DNA of 64,000 bases from assembly GCA_001464335.1 (NCBI GenBank), contig LNEV01000010.1, positions 62,001-126,000 on the forward strand, in the 5' to 3' direction. Positions 9,253 through 17,907 of this stretch are shown one piece after another. The position numbers and the translations under genes are program-made. Source of the stretch: Rhizobiales bacterium Ga0077545 (lineage in GTDB: Bacteria; Pseudomonadota; Alphaproteobacteria; Rhizobiales; Methylopilaceae). Within the stretch, counting starts at the first letter, position 1. Every line of letters starts with the position of its first letter. The notes beneath the pieces are model-generated. The model saw only the letters and a program-made list of their open reading frames with translations, searched no databases and was not told where the DNA came from.

Positions 9253-9735
9253 TCAGACGGCGCCCGGCGTAAACGTCAGGGCGACGCCGTTGATGCAGTA
9301 GCGAAGGCCGGTCGGCCTGGGGCCGTCATTGAAGACATGGCCGAGATGGCCGCCGCAGCGGCGGCAATGGACCTCGGTGCGCTTCATCATCAGCGCGTAA
9401 TCGTCCGAGGTGCCGACCGCATTGTCGAGCGGCTGCCAGAAGCTCGGCCAGCCGGTTCTGCTGTCGTATTTCGTTTTCGACGAGAACAGGGGAAGCTCGC
9501 AGCCTGCGCAGGCGAAAACGCCGTCCCGCTTTTCCTTGTCGAGCGGGCTCGTGCCGGCACGTTCAGTGCCCTCCTCGCGCAGCACCCGGTATTGCGCGGG
9601 GGTGAGGATTTTGCGCCATTCCTCCGGCGTGCGCGTGATTTCGAACGTGCCCGACGGCGCGGCGCGGGCCGTGCCAAATCTCAGCAGAAGCGCCGCCGCC
9701 CCTGTTGCGAGAAGAAGTCCGCGTCTGTCGATCAT
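9253..9735 (-). CDS. msrB: Exported peptide-methionine (R)-S-oxide reductase
   Basis: The MsrB domain fills residues about 32-160, with two zinc CXXC pairs (CAGC and CRRC) and the catalytic cysteine in RYCINGVAL. The GWPSFW motif is present. The N-terminus (MIDRRGLLLATGAAALLLRF) resembles a twin-arginine or Sec signal with RR before a hydrophobic run, so the enzyme probably repairs methionine sulfoxide in envelope proteins. It is convergent with alr (one base apart) and divergent from radA. Confidence 0.93.
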   Translation of the reverse strand: MIDRRGLLLATGAAALLLRFGTARAAPSGTFEITRTPEEWRKILTPAQYRVLREEGTERAGTSPLDKEKRDGVFACAGCELPLFSSKTKYDSRTGWPSFWQPLDNAVGTSDDYALMMKRTEVHCRRCGGHLGHVFNDGPRPTGLRYCINGVALTFTPGAV

Positions 9736-9812
9736 AACCGCCTCCTGTGTGAGATACGAACGATCCGGCGTTTCGGCTTCAGCCCGCTGTTCACAAGATT
9801 TGGAACGACCGT

Positions 9813-9827
9813 GAACAAAAATAGAAC
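9813..9827. promoter_or_regulatory. Candidate LexA (SOS) box upstream of radA
   Basis: The sequence GAACAAAAATAGAAC is an exact GAAC-N7-GAAC, the reverse of GTTC-N7-GTTC, the direct-repeat operator known for LexA in alphaproteobacteria. It lies 64 bases before the radA start and 78 bases from the divergent msrB start. A further GAAC occurs 10 bases to the left. Confidence 0.55.
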
Positions 9828-9890
9828 ATTTTGGTGGATTTCGTTAGCGAGAAATGAGATTTTCGAACCTCACTAAGCCTAACGGATCCC

Positions 9891-11291
9891 ATGGCACGCA
9901 CACGAGCCTCCTTTATCTGTCAGAGCTGCGGCGCAGCGCACAGCCGCTGGAACGGGCGCTGCGAGGCCTGTGAGGGCTGGAACACGATCGTCGAAGAAGC
10001 CGCGCAGGCGCCCGTCGCCAAAGGCGCCGTCGTGTCGTCGCGGTCCGGCCGCCTCATTCCCCTCGAAGGGCTGCAGGGCACGACCGGGCAGGCACCGCGC
10101 CTGACCTGCGGCATCTCGGAATTCGACCGGGTGACGGGCGGCGGTTTTGTCGAAGGATCGGCCATCCTGCTCGGCGGCGAGCCCGGCATCGGCAAATCTA
10201 CGCTTCTCATTCAGGCGGCGGCAGCGCTCGCCCGGGCGGGGCATCGCGTCGTCTATATTTCCGGCGAGGAAGCAACCGCGCAGGTGCGCATGCGGGCCGA
10301 ACGGCTCGGCCTGGCCGATGCCTCCGTCGAGCTTGGCGCCGAGACCAATGTGGAAGACATCCTCGCGACGCTCTCGAACGGCGCGGTTCCCCGTCTCGTC
10401 GTCATCGATTCGATCCAGACCATGTGGACCTCCGCCGTCGAATCCGCGCCGGGAACGGTGACGCAGGTGCGCGCGTCCTCGCAGGCGATGATCCGCTTTG
10501 CCAAGACATCGGGCGCGGCGGTCATTCTGGTCGGCCATGTCACGAAGGACGGCCAGATCGCCGGGCCGCGCGTCGTCGAGCACATGGTCGATGCGGTGCT
10601 GTCGTTCGAAGGCGAACAGGGCCACACTTTCCGCGTTCTGCGCTCGCAGAAGAACCGTTTCGGCCCGACGGACGAAATCGGTGTTTTCTCCATGACCGGC
10701 CGCGGCCTCGAAGATGTTTCCAACCCCTCGGCTCTGTTCCTGTCGAGCCGCGATGCGGCGGCGCCGGGCGTTGCGGTGTTTGCGGGCATCGAGGGCACGC
10801 GGCCCATCCTCGTCGAGATTCAGGCGCTGGTTGCCCCCTCCTCCCTCGGCACGCCGCGCCGCGCGGTGGTCGGCTGGGATTCGAACCGCCTGTCCATGGT
10901 GCTCGCGGTTCTCGAAGCTCATGCAGGGCTGCGGCTTGGCGGACACGACGTCTATCTCAATGTCGCGGGCGGCCTTCGCATTCAGGAGCCGGCGGCGGAC
11001 ATTGCGGTCGCGGCGGCGCTGGTGTCGTCGTTTGCCAATGCGATCCTGCCCGAGGAAAGCGTCTATTTCGGCGAACTCAGCCTCTCGGGGTCGGTGCGGC
11101 CCGTCTCCCATGCGGGTTTGCGGCTTCGGGAAGCGGCGCGGCTTGGCTTTTCCAACGCCATCGCGCCCGCAGGATCGGGAGAAAAAGGGGACCGGGCGAT
11201 CAGCCTGAATGCCCTGCCCTCGCTCGAATCGCTGGTGGCGGACATCGCTGCGCGCGGCGTGCGTTCCGCGAAACGGGCCGCCGTTGCGTGA
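9891..11291 (+). CDS. radA: DNA repair protein RadA
   Basis: The 466-residue protein shows the full RadA/Sms architecture. It has an N-terminal zinc finger (cysteines 10, 13, 24, 27), a RecA-like ATPase with GGEPGIGKST (95-104), the RadA-specific KNRFG motif (254-258) and a C-terminal Lon-like domain. It acts in branch migration and processing of recombination intermediates. The start ATG is preceded by an AT-rich region with a LexA-type box. The gene is followed by cvpA and purF on the same strand, a common alphaproteobacterial order. Confidence 0.96.
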   Translation: MARTRASFICQSCGAAHSRWNGRCEACEGWNTIVEEAAQAPVAKGAVVSSRSGRLIPLEGLQGTTGQAPRLTCGISEFDRVTGGGFVEGSAILLGGEPGIGKSTLLIQAAAALARAGHRVVYISGEEATAQVRMRAERLGLADASVELGAETNVEDILATLSNGAVPRLVVIDSIQTMWTSAVESAPGTVTQVRASSQAMIRFAKTSGAAVILVGHVTKDGQIAGPRVVEHMVDAVLSFEGEQGHTFRVLRSQKNRFGPTDEIGVFSMTGRGLEDVSNPSALFLSSRDAAAPGVAVFAGIEGTRPILVEIQALVAPSSLGTPRRAVVGWDSNRLSMVLAVLEAHAGLRLGGHDVYLNVAGGLRIQEPAADIAVAAALVSSFANAILPEESVYFGELSLSGSVRPVSHAGLRLREAARLGFSNAIAPAGSGEKGDRAISLNALPSLESLVADIAARGVRSAKRAAVA

Positions 11292-11410
11292 GGCGCGGCC
11301 CTGTGTCCCGGAATCCTGCGTGACGTGGCAGTTTCGCAGCGTTATAAGGACGCCGCGCCGGCGGATACTGACTCCTTCCCGATTCCTGACCCGACGGACC
11401 AGGCGATTGC

Positions 11411-12097
11411 ATGCCGATTACGCTCCTTGATCTCATCGTTCTCGGTGTTGTTCTCCTGTCCGCGCTGCTGGCGATGATCCGCGGCTTCACGCGCGAGGTT
11501 CTTTCGATCGCCTCCTGGGCGGCAGCCGCCGCAGCGACACTTTATTTTCTGCCCGATGTAAGGGACTGGGCCCGCACGGTCATCGACCTCGAACCGAAGA
11601 TCTTGGTCGATGTCATTGCCGGAGCAGGCATTTTCCTGATCACGCTGCTGCTCGTCTCGATCGTGACCATGAAGCTGTCCGATTTCATTCTCGACAGCCG
11701 CGTCGGTCCGTTCGACCGGGCTCTCGGTTTCCTCTACGGCGCAGGACGCGGGCTTTTGCTGGCCGTCGTCGCGTTTTTGTTCTTCGCCTGGCTCGTGCCC
11801 GAGCGGTCGCAGCCGACCTGGGTTGCCGATTCCGCCGCGCGCCCGATCCTCGAAAGCGCCGGGCAATCTCTTTTGGCCATGTTGCCGGAAGACCCCGAAG
11901 CCACCATCTTGAAGCGTCTTAAGGGAATTCCCGGCACGGGAGACCCGACGGCCGTGCCCGACACGGATACCGCACCGGGCGTTCCGCCCGCCGAAGGAGC
12001 GGTTCCTCCGGGCACGCCGCCCGCTGGCGAAACCGGTTATCGCCCTGCCGATCAGCAGGATCTGCAGCGCCTGCAGAATTCGACCAAGGCGCCTTAA
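11411..12097 (+). CDS. cvpA: CvpA family membrane protein
   Basis: The protein of 228 residues starts MPITLLDLIVLGVVLLSALLAMIRGF and has four hydrophobic segments in its first 130 residues, as in CvpA (colicin V production) proteins. The last about 80 residues are proline- and threonine-rich and probably disordered. CvpA typically precedes purF, as here (38 bases apart). The molecular role of the family is uncertain: envelope homeostasis has been proposed in enterobacteria. Confidence 0.88.
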   Translation: MPITLLDLIVLGVVLLSALLAMIRGFTREVLSIASWAAAAAATLYFLPDVRDWARTVIDLEPKILVDVIAGAGIFLITLLLVSIVTMKLSDFILDSRVGPFDRALGFLYGAGRGLLLAVVAFLFFAWLVPERSQPTWVADSAARPILESAGQSLLAMLPEDPEATILKRLKGIPGTGDPTAVPDTDTAPGVPPAEGAVPPGTPPAGETGYRPADQQDLQRLQNSTKAP

Positions 12098-12135
12098 CTG
12101 ATTTCGGAGCGGCCAAGCCGGTCCAGGAGAGCACA

Positions 12136-13620
12136 ATGACCAAACCTGCCGAGGATCAGGCCGCGGAAGCTTTTTGGCGTGAGCTTGATGCGGATCGCCT
12201 GAACGAGGAATGCGCGGTGTTCGGCATTTTCGGTCATCCGGACGCCGCCGCCGTGACAGCGCTCGGGCTGCACGCTTTGCAGCACCGCGGTCAGGAAGCC
12301 TCGGGCATCGTGACCTTCGACGGAGCCCGGTTCCACTCCGAAAAGCGGCTCGGTCTCGTCGGCGACAACTTCTCCGATGCCAGCGTCATCGCCCGCCTGC
12401 CCGGCAATGCCGCCGTTGGCCACAACCGCTATTCCACGACCGGCGAAACGATCCTTCGCAACGTCCAGCCTCTGTTTGCCGAACTTGAGACCGGCGGCTT
12501 CGCCATCGCCCACAACGGCAATCTGACGAACGGCCTGACCCTGCGCCGCCAGCTTGTCCGCGACGGCGCGCTCTGCCAGTCGACGACGGACACCGAGGCG
12601 GTGCTGCATCTCGTGGCCCGCAGCCAGCGCAACCGCTTCCTCGACCGTTTCATCGACGCGGTGCGTCAGCTCGAAGGTGCCTACGCCTTCGTTGCGCTCT
12701 CGACCAAAAAGCTCATCGGCGCACGCGACCCCCTCGGCATCCGCCCGCTGGTGCTGGGGCAGCTCGACGGTCACTACATTCTGGCGTCGGAGACCTGCGC
12801 CCTCGACACGATCGGCGCGAAATTTATCCGCGACATCGAGAACGGCGAAATCGTCGTCATCAGCGAAGACGGCATCGAGAGCCACAAGCCGTTCCCGCCG
12901 CAGCGTGCGCGGCCCTGCATCTTCGAATACATCTATTTTGCGCGTCCGGACTCGATCGTCAGCGGCAAGAGCGTCTATGACGTGCGCAAGCGCATGGGCT
13001 ACGAACTCGCCCGCGAGAGCGCCGTCGATGCCGACGTCATCGTGCCGATCCCCGATTCCGGCGTGCCCGCTGCTCTTGGCTTTTCTCAGGAAAGCGGCAT
13101 TCCGTTCGAGCTCGGCATCATCCGCAATCATTATGTCGGCCGGACCTTCATCCAGCCGACGCAGCGCATCCGCGAACTGGGCGTGCGCCTGAAGCATTCG
13201 GCGAACCGTTCGCAGGTCGAGGGCAAGAGGATCGTCCTGATCGACGACAGCCTCGTGCGCGGCACGACATCGGTGAAGATCGTGCAGATGATGCGCGATG
13301 CCGGGGCCAAGGAGGTGCATTTCCGCCTGGCCAGCCCGCCCATCACGCATTCGGACTTCTACGGCATCGACACGCCCGAGCGCGACAAGCTGCTCGCCGC
13401 GCGGATGGACCTCGAAGGCATGCGCAAATTCGTCGGTGCGGACACGCTCGCGTTTCTGTCGATCGACGGTCTCTACCGCGCCATGGGCGAGGAACGCCGC
13501 GATCCGGCGCGTCCGCTCTACACCGACCATTGCTTCACCGGCGATTATCCGACACCGCTGACGGACATGACGGGCGAGGCAAATCCCAAGCAGCTTTCGC
13601 TGCTTCAGGAAGCCGGCTGA
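12136..13620 (+). CDS. purF: Amidophosphoribosyltransferase
   Basis: It catalyses the first committed step of purine synthesis, PRPP plus glutamine to phosphoribosylamine. An N-terminal propeptide of 25 residues precedes Cys26 (EEC-AVFGI), the Ntn-type glutaminase nucleophile. The PRPP-binding motif VLIDDSLVRGTTS surrounds residues 370-371. The C-terminal half is the phosphoribosyltransferase domain. Length (494) is normal. The downstream SDR gene begins 14 bases after the stop and is probably co-transcribed. Confidence 0.97.
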   Translation: MTKPAEDQAAEAFWRELDADRLNEECAVFGIFGHPDAAAVTALGLHALQHRGQEASGIVTFDGARFHSEKRLGLVGDNFSDASVIARLPGNAAVGHNRYSTTGETILRNVQPLFAELETGGFAIAHNGNLTNGLTLRRQLVRDGALCQSTTDTEAVLHLVARSQRNRFLDRFIDAVRQLEGAYAFVALSTKKLIGARDPLGIRPLVLGQLDGHYILASETCALDTIGAKFIRDIENGEIVVISEDGIESHKPFPPQRARPCIFEYIYFARPDSIVSGKSVYDVRKRMGYELARESAVDADVIVPIPDSGVPAALGFSQESGIPFELGIIRNHYVGRTFIQPTQRIRELGVRLKHSANRSQVEGKRIVLIDDSLVRGTTSVKIVQMMRDAGAKEVHFRLASPPITHSDFYGIDTPERDKLLAARMDLEGMRKFVGADTLAFLSIDGLYRAMGEERRDPARPLYTDHCFTGDYPTPLTDMTGEANPKQLSLLQEAG

Positions 13621-13633
13621 TCCCTCGGACATC

Positions 13634-14377
13634 ATGACGACACCTGATCTCAAGGGGCGGACCGCGCTCGTCACCGGCGCCTCGCGCGGACTTGGCGCGG
13701 CAATCGCCGAACATCTGGCGGAGGCCGGCGCGCACATCATCGCGACCGCGCGCACCACCGGCGGCCTCGAAGCGCTCGACGACCGTATCAAGGCCAAAGG
13801 CGGGACGGCGACGCTCGTTCCCCTCAACATCACGGACTACGACGGCATCGACAGGCTCGGCGGCGCGCTTTACGAGCGCTTCGGCAAACTCGACATCCTC
13901 GTCGGCAATGCCGGAATGCTCGGCCCGCTGACACCGCTCGGCCATGTCGAGCCGAAGACCTGGGACGAGGTCATGGCCGTCAACGTGACGGCCAACTGGC
14001 GGCTGATCCGCTCGCTCGATCCGCTGCTGCGCCAGTCCGATGCCGGGCGCGCGGTGTTCGTGTCCTCGGGTGCGGCGACGAATATACGTGCGTACTGGGG
14101 GCCTTACGCCGTGACCAAGGCGGCGCTCGATGCGCTTGTGCGGACATATTCCGAGGAAACACAGAACACGCCGGTGCGGGTCAATCTCTTCAACCCCGGC
14201 GCGACGCGCACCAAGATGCGCAAGCAGGCGATGCCGGGCGAAGACCCCGAAACGCTGCCGACGCCCGAAGAGATCGGCGCCCATGTGCTGACGCTGGTCG
14301 ATCCGGCCTTGCAGGAAACGGGCATGCTCTACGATGCCCGTCAGGCGCGCTTCCTCGCCTTTCAGCGTCCCGCCTAG
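13634..14377 (+). CDS. Short-chain dehydrogenase/reductase
   Basis: A classical SDR of 247 residues. The NAD(P) motif is GASRGLG (about 17-23). NAG is present, the catalytic serine lies in VSSGAA, and the YAVTK motif supplies Tyr and Lys. The second glycine-rich region is intact and there is no signal peptide. Presence directly after purF is conserved in several Hyphomicrobiales, but the substrate is not known. The 3' end overlaps the convergent der gene by four bases. Confidence 0.88.
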   Translation: MTTPDLKGRTALVTGASRGLGAAIAEHLAEAGAHIIATARTTGGLEALDDRIKAKGGTATLVPLNITDYDGIDRLGGALYERFGKLDILVGNAGMLGPLTPLGHVEPKTWDEVMAVNVTANWRLIRSLDPLLRQSDAGRAVFVSSGAATNIRAYWGPYAVTKAALDALVRTYSEETQNTPVRVNLFNPGATRTKMRKQAMPGEDPETLPTPEEIGAHVLTLVDPALQETGMLYDARQARFLAFQRPA

Positions 14378-15729
14378 TCCTTCCCGGTGTCGAACGGGTT
14401 CTTCGGCTCGCGGAATGTGAGGCGGATCGGTGTGCCCGGAAGATCGAAGCTCTCGCGGATGCCGTTCACGAGATAACGGACATAGCTCTCCGGAAGCGCG
14501 TTGGTGCGCGTGCCGAACAGAACGAAGCTCGGCGGGCGGGCTTTCGTTTGCGTCATGTAGCGGATCTTGACGCGTGAGCCGCGCACCGCCGGTGGCGGAT
14601 GCTGCTGCAGCACGGTGTCGAGCCAGCGGTTGATCTTCGACGTCGAGACGCGCTTGTTCCACACGTCATAGGCCTGAAACACCCCCTGCATGAGGCGGTC
14701 GATCCCCTCGCCCGTGGCGCCCGACACCGCAATGAGCGGCATGCCGCGCACCTGCGGCAAAAGACGGTCTGCCGACTCGCGGTGGCGCTTCAGCGCGCCG
14801 GCACGGTCTTCGATCAGATCCCATTTGTTGAGCGCGATGACGATGGCGCGGCCCTCGCGCGACACCAGATCGGCGATTTGCAGATCCTGCTTCTCGAAGG
14901 GGATTGTCGCATCGAGCAGGACAACGACGATTTCCGCATACTGGATCGAACGCAGGGCGTCCGAAACAGCGAGCTTTTCAAGCTTGTCCTGCACCTTGGC
15001 CTTGCGGCGCATGCCCGCCGTATCGACCAGGCGCACGCCCTTGCCGCGCCACGATAGATCGACTGAAATGCTGTCGCGCGTGATGCCGGCTTCGGGGCCG
15101 GTCAGCATGCGGTCCTCGCCGATCAGGCGGTTGATGAGTGTGGACTTGCCCGCATTCGGACGGCCGACAATGGCAACCTGAAGCGGGCCGCGCGGCGCTT
15201 CCTCGGCGTCCTCGTCTTCTTCTTCCGGCTCCCCGGCCTCGCCCAGAACCTGCAGAACCGCCTGAAACAGATCGGCGAAGCCCTCGCCATGCTCGGCGGA
15301 CAGGGCAACCGGCTCGCCAAGGCCGAGGCTGAAGGCGTCATAGGCGCCGGCGAGACCTTCCTTGCCCTCGGCCTTGTTGGCGACGAGAACGAAGGGCTTG
15401 CCGGATTTGCGGACGAGGTCTGCGAAATGGCGATCGTCCGGCACGATGCCGGTGCGCGCGTCGATGACGAAGAGGATGGCGTCGGCCTCGCGCATGGCGG
15501 CGACGGTCTGGGCCGTCATGCGCCCGGCGAGCGATTCCTCGTCGGCGTCTTCAAGGCCCGCGGTGTCGACCGCCGTGAACTCGATGTCGCCGATGCTCGC
15601 CGCGCCTTCACGCCGGTCGCGCGTGACGCCCGGCTGGTCGTCGACGAGCGCGAGGCGCTTGCCCACCAGACGGTTGAACAAAGTCGACTTGCCGACATTG
15701 GGGCGGCCGACGATTGCGATGATGGACAT
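14374..15729 (-). CDS. der: Ribosome biogenesis GTPase Der (EngA)
   Basis: Two consecutive GTPase domains are clear, with G1 motifs GRPNVGKST (8-16) and GRPNAGKST (189-197), separated by a very acidic linker (about 167-179). The C-terminal KH-like domain includes the VKIRYMTQ segment. Der acts in 50S subunit maturation. The gene ends tail to tail with the SDR gene and follows the lipoprotein gene on the minus strand by 30 bases. Confidence 0.96.
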   Translation of the reverse strand: MSIIAIVGRPNVGKSTLFNRLVGKRLALVDDQPGVTRDRREGAASIGDIEFTAVDTAGLEDADEESLAGRMTAQTVAAMREADAILFVIDARTGIVPDDRHFADLVRKSGKPFVLVANKAEGKEGLAGAYDAFSLGLGEPVALSAEHGEGFADLFQAVLQVLGEAGEPEEEDEDAEEAPRGPLQVAIVGRPNAGKSTLINRLIGEDRMLTGPEAGITRDSISVDLSWRGKGVRLVDTAGMRRKAKVQDKLEKLAVSDALRSIQYAEIVVVLLDATIPFEKQDLQIADLVSREGRAIVIALNKWDLIEDRAGALKRHRESADRLLPQVRGMPLIAVSGATGEGIDRLMQGVFQAYDVWNKRVSTSKINRWLDTVLQQHPPPAVRGSRVKIRYMTQTKARPPSFVLFGTRTNALPESYVRYLVNGIRESFDLPGTPIRLTFREPKNPFDTGKD

Positions 15730-15759
15730 CTTTGGGCGGCCTTGCTGGGGAATGCCGCG

Positions 15760-16047
15760 TCAGCGTTGCGCGGAAGGTGCGGGGGCCGATGCCTGCCCCT
15801 GAGGCTCTGGTGGCGGCGTCGTGGTGACTGCCTGACCGGCCGGCATGGTGGCGCCGACATAATCGGAATTCGGCGGCGGCAGGCGGCGCGGGCCTTCCAT
15901 GCCCGAACCCGGCTGGAAGACGGGACGGCGCTCGCCCTGCAGCTTCACATCCTTTTCAGCGAAAGGATTGAGACTGGACACAGACGAGCAACCACCCGCG
16001 GAAAGAGCGGCGGCAAACGCGAGAGCAAGGGCAAAGTTACGTGACAT
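15760..16047 (-). CDS. Small lipoprotein, 95 residues
   Basis: The N-terminal signal MSRNFALALAFAAALSAGGC ends in a lipobox-like AGGC with Cys20 as the lipidation site. The remainder is proline- and glutamine-rich (PPPEPQ) and probably disordered. No domain is recognised. It lies between a TPR membrane protein and der on the minus strand, 20 bases after the former, in the place where other proteobacteria have bamB between yfgM and der. It is far too short to be BamB. Confidence 0.7.
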   Translation of the reverse strand: MSRNFALALAFAAALSAGGCSSVSSLNPFAEKDVKLQGERRPVFQPGSGMEGPRRLPPPNSDYVGATMPAGQAVTTTPPPEPQGQASAPAPSAQR

Positions 16048-16067
16048 GGGGCTCTTGTCTTTCAAGA

Positions 16068-16727
16068 TCACGGCGCCGATGGGGCGGCACTGTCGGCCAT
16101 ATCCAGCAAAACCTGCCCGCGGGCACGCGCTCCGGGCGGGGCTTCGATGTCGGAGACCAGTTCCTGCGCCCAGCGGCGTGTGTCGGCCGCATTGCCCGCC
16201 TTCCAGGCGGCAAGGGCCATCAGCTCGCGCGCGGTGTGACGCCACGCATTGCCGGGAACGGACAGGGCCTCGACCCGGCTGGCGACATCGGACTGGCTTC
16301 CGGTGTCGACCAGTATGAGCGCCGAGCGCACGCGGGCAAGGTCTCGTGCCAGTGCAGGCGCGGAAATATCCTGGGAAATCTCTTCGAACTTCGCAGCGGC
16401 GGCGGCACGGTCGGTCGTGGCGAGCTCGGTCGCGGCGCGGAAGCGGGCAAGCAGCGCATACCCGGACGGGCCACTCTGGCCCAGCGCGGTCAGCGCTTCC
16501 TCGGCCTTGGCGCGGTCTCCGGATTCGGACAGGGCCATGGCCGCCTCGAAGGAGCCGCCGGCTTCCTGTGCCTTGTTGGCCGAATACCATTCCCAGCCGC
16601 GCCATCCCGCGACGCCGAGCACGATGAACAGGGCAACGGCCACGATGACTGGACCAAAGCGCTTCCAGATGCGCGCCATCCGTTCGCGGCGGATGTCTTC
16701 TTCGATCTCGTTGAAAATATCGGTCAT
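16068..16727 (-). CDS. YfgM-like TPR membrane protein
   Basis: The 219-residue protein has a short cytosolic N-terminus (MTDIFNEIEEDIRRERMARI), one transmembrane segment at about residues 26-46, and a periplasmic alanine-rich helical domain reminiscent of TPR/YfgM proteins. YfgM associates with the SecYEG translocon and periplasmic chaperones in E. coli. Transfer of that role here is inference. The ATG at 16727 is chosen because the 43-codon upstream extension is polar and lacks conservation features. It heads a minus-strand unit with the lipoprotein and der. Confidence 0.8.
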   Translation of the reverse strand: MTDIFNEIEEDIRRERMARIWKRFGPVIVAVALFIVLGVAGWRGWEWYSANKAQEAGGSFEAAMALSESGDRAKAEEALTALGQSGPSGYALLARFRAATELATTDRAAAAAKFEEISQDISAPALARDLARVRSALILVDTGSQSDVASRVEALSVPGNAWRHTARELMALAAWKAGNAADTRRWAQELVSDIEAPPGARARGQVLLDMADSAAPSAP

Positions 16728-16936
16728 GGCGCCTGCTGGACGAACGATTCCTGCCTCGTGTGAAGCGGCGCGCACCATAGACAGGCGGTGCCCCGGAGGC
16801 AAATCCGGCACTGACGGGCTCTTCGAAAATCGGAGGCGAAACGCCGCACAGGCCACGCCATTTTATCGGCAGCCCGACTTTTCCGGGAACCCCCGCGCGC
16901 CTACTTAGCCTTTATCCTCCTCTCTCAGGTTCGGCC

Positions 16937-17782
16937 ATGTCTGTCTCCTCCCTCACCTCCTCCTCTGTTGCCGTGATCACCGGCGGCGCCTCCGGTATCG
17001 GTCTTGCTGCCGCGAAAGCGTTTGCGCGGCGCGGCCTCAAGGTCTGCATTGCCGATCTGGGTGCGGACCGGCTTGAGAGAGCTGGAGAGGACATTCGCAC
17101 GGCCGCTCCGGGTGCCGATGTGATGGTCTCCGAGACCGATGTGTGCCGCGTGGAGGACATCGAGGCTCTGGAACGGGCGGTTGCCCGGCGGTTCGGCGGC
17201 ACCGATGTCCTGATGAACAATGCCGGCACGCAGCCCGGCAGCGCCATCTTCGGGCCGCGCGAGAACTGGGAACGGGTGATCGACGTCAATCTATGGGGCC
17301 CGATCAACGGCACGCGCGCCTTCGCGCCGCGCATGATCGAACGCGGGCGGCCGGGCCTTATCGTCAATACCGGCTCGAAGCAGGGCATCACCACGCCACC
17401 CGGCGATCCCGCTTACAATGTCTCGAAAGCAGGGCTGAAGGCCTTCACCGAGGCGCTGGAGCACGAGCTGCGAAACACCGAGGACTGCCGTATAACGGCG
17501 CATCTTCTCGTTCCGGGATTTGTCTTTACGCCCCTGGCGGCGGGCGAGCGTACCGAGAAGCCGGATGGCGCCTGGACGGCCGAACAGACCGTGGACTTCA
17601 TGCTGGAGCGGCTGGAGGCAGGGGATTTCTACATTCTGTGCCCCGACAACGACGTGCCGCGAGCGCTCGACGAAAAGCGCATTCTCTGGGCGGCGCATGA
17701 TGTCATCGACAACCGCCCGCCCCTCTCGCGCTGGCACAAGGATTGGGCGGAAAAGTTCAAGGCGTTCGTAGAGCGCGGGTGA
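16937..17782 (+). CDS. Short-chain dehydrogenase/reductase
   Basis: An SDR of 281 residues with TGGASGIG near the N-terminus, NNAG, a serine in NTGSKQG and the catalytic YNVSK. An about 50-residue C-terminal extension contains several aromatic residues (SRWHKDWAEKF), which is longer than classical SDRs. The substrate is unknown. It is a single gene, flanked by the divergent YfgM-like gene and a terminator it shares with clpA. Confidence 0.88.
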   Translation: MSVSSLTSSSVAVITGGASGIGLAAAKAFARRGLKVCIADLGADRLERAGEDIRTAAPGADVMVSETDVCRVEDIEALERAVARRFGGTDVLMNNAGTQPGSAIFGPRENWERVIDVNLWGPINGTRAFAPRMIERGRPGLIVNTGSKQGITTPPGDPAYNVSKAGLKAFTEALEHELRNTEDCRITAHLLVPGFVFTPLAAGERTEKPDGAWTAEQTVDFMLERLEAGDFYILCPDNDVPRALDEKRILWAAHDVIDNRPPLSRWHKDWAEKFKAFVERG

Positions 17783-17863
17783 CGTTGAGGCCGGTCTACC
17801 CTTCGACACGGCTCGTCTGCGACGAGACCGGCTCCGGATGAGGTTTTCCGAAATCTGCCAAAT

Positions 17864-17891
17864 AAAAAAGCCGCCCTTTCGGGCGGCTTTT
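17864..17891. terminator. Bidirectional terminator between SDR gene and clpA
   Basis: An A-run, the stem GCCGCCC / GGGCGGC with a TTTC loop, and a T-run. The A and T tracts allow use from both strands, ending the SDR transcript on plus and clpA on minus. Confidence 0.88.
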
Positions 17892-17907
17892 CATTGTGTG
17901 TACGAGA

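Noticed and set aside
13634..14377. Operon-level role of the SDR gene in purine synthesis because it follows purF
   Set aside because: The position is conserved but the SDR motifs give no substrate, and no reaction of the pathway requires it.
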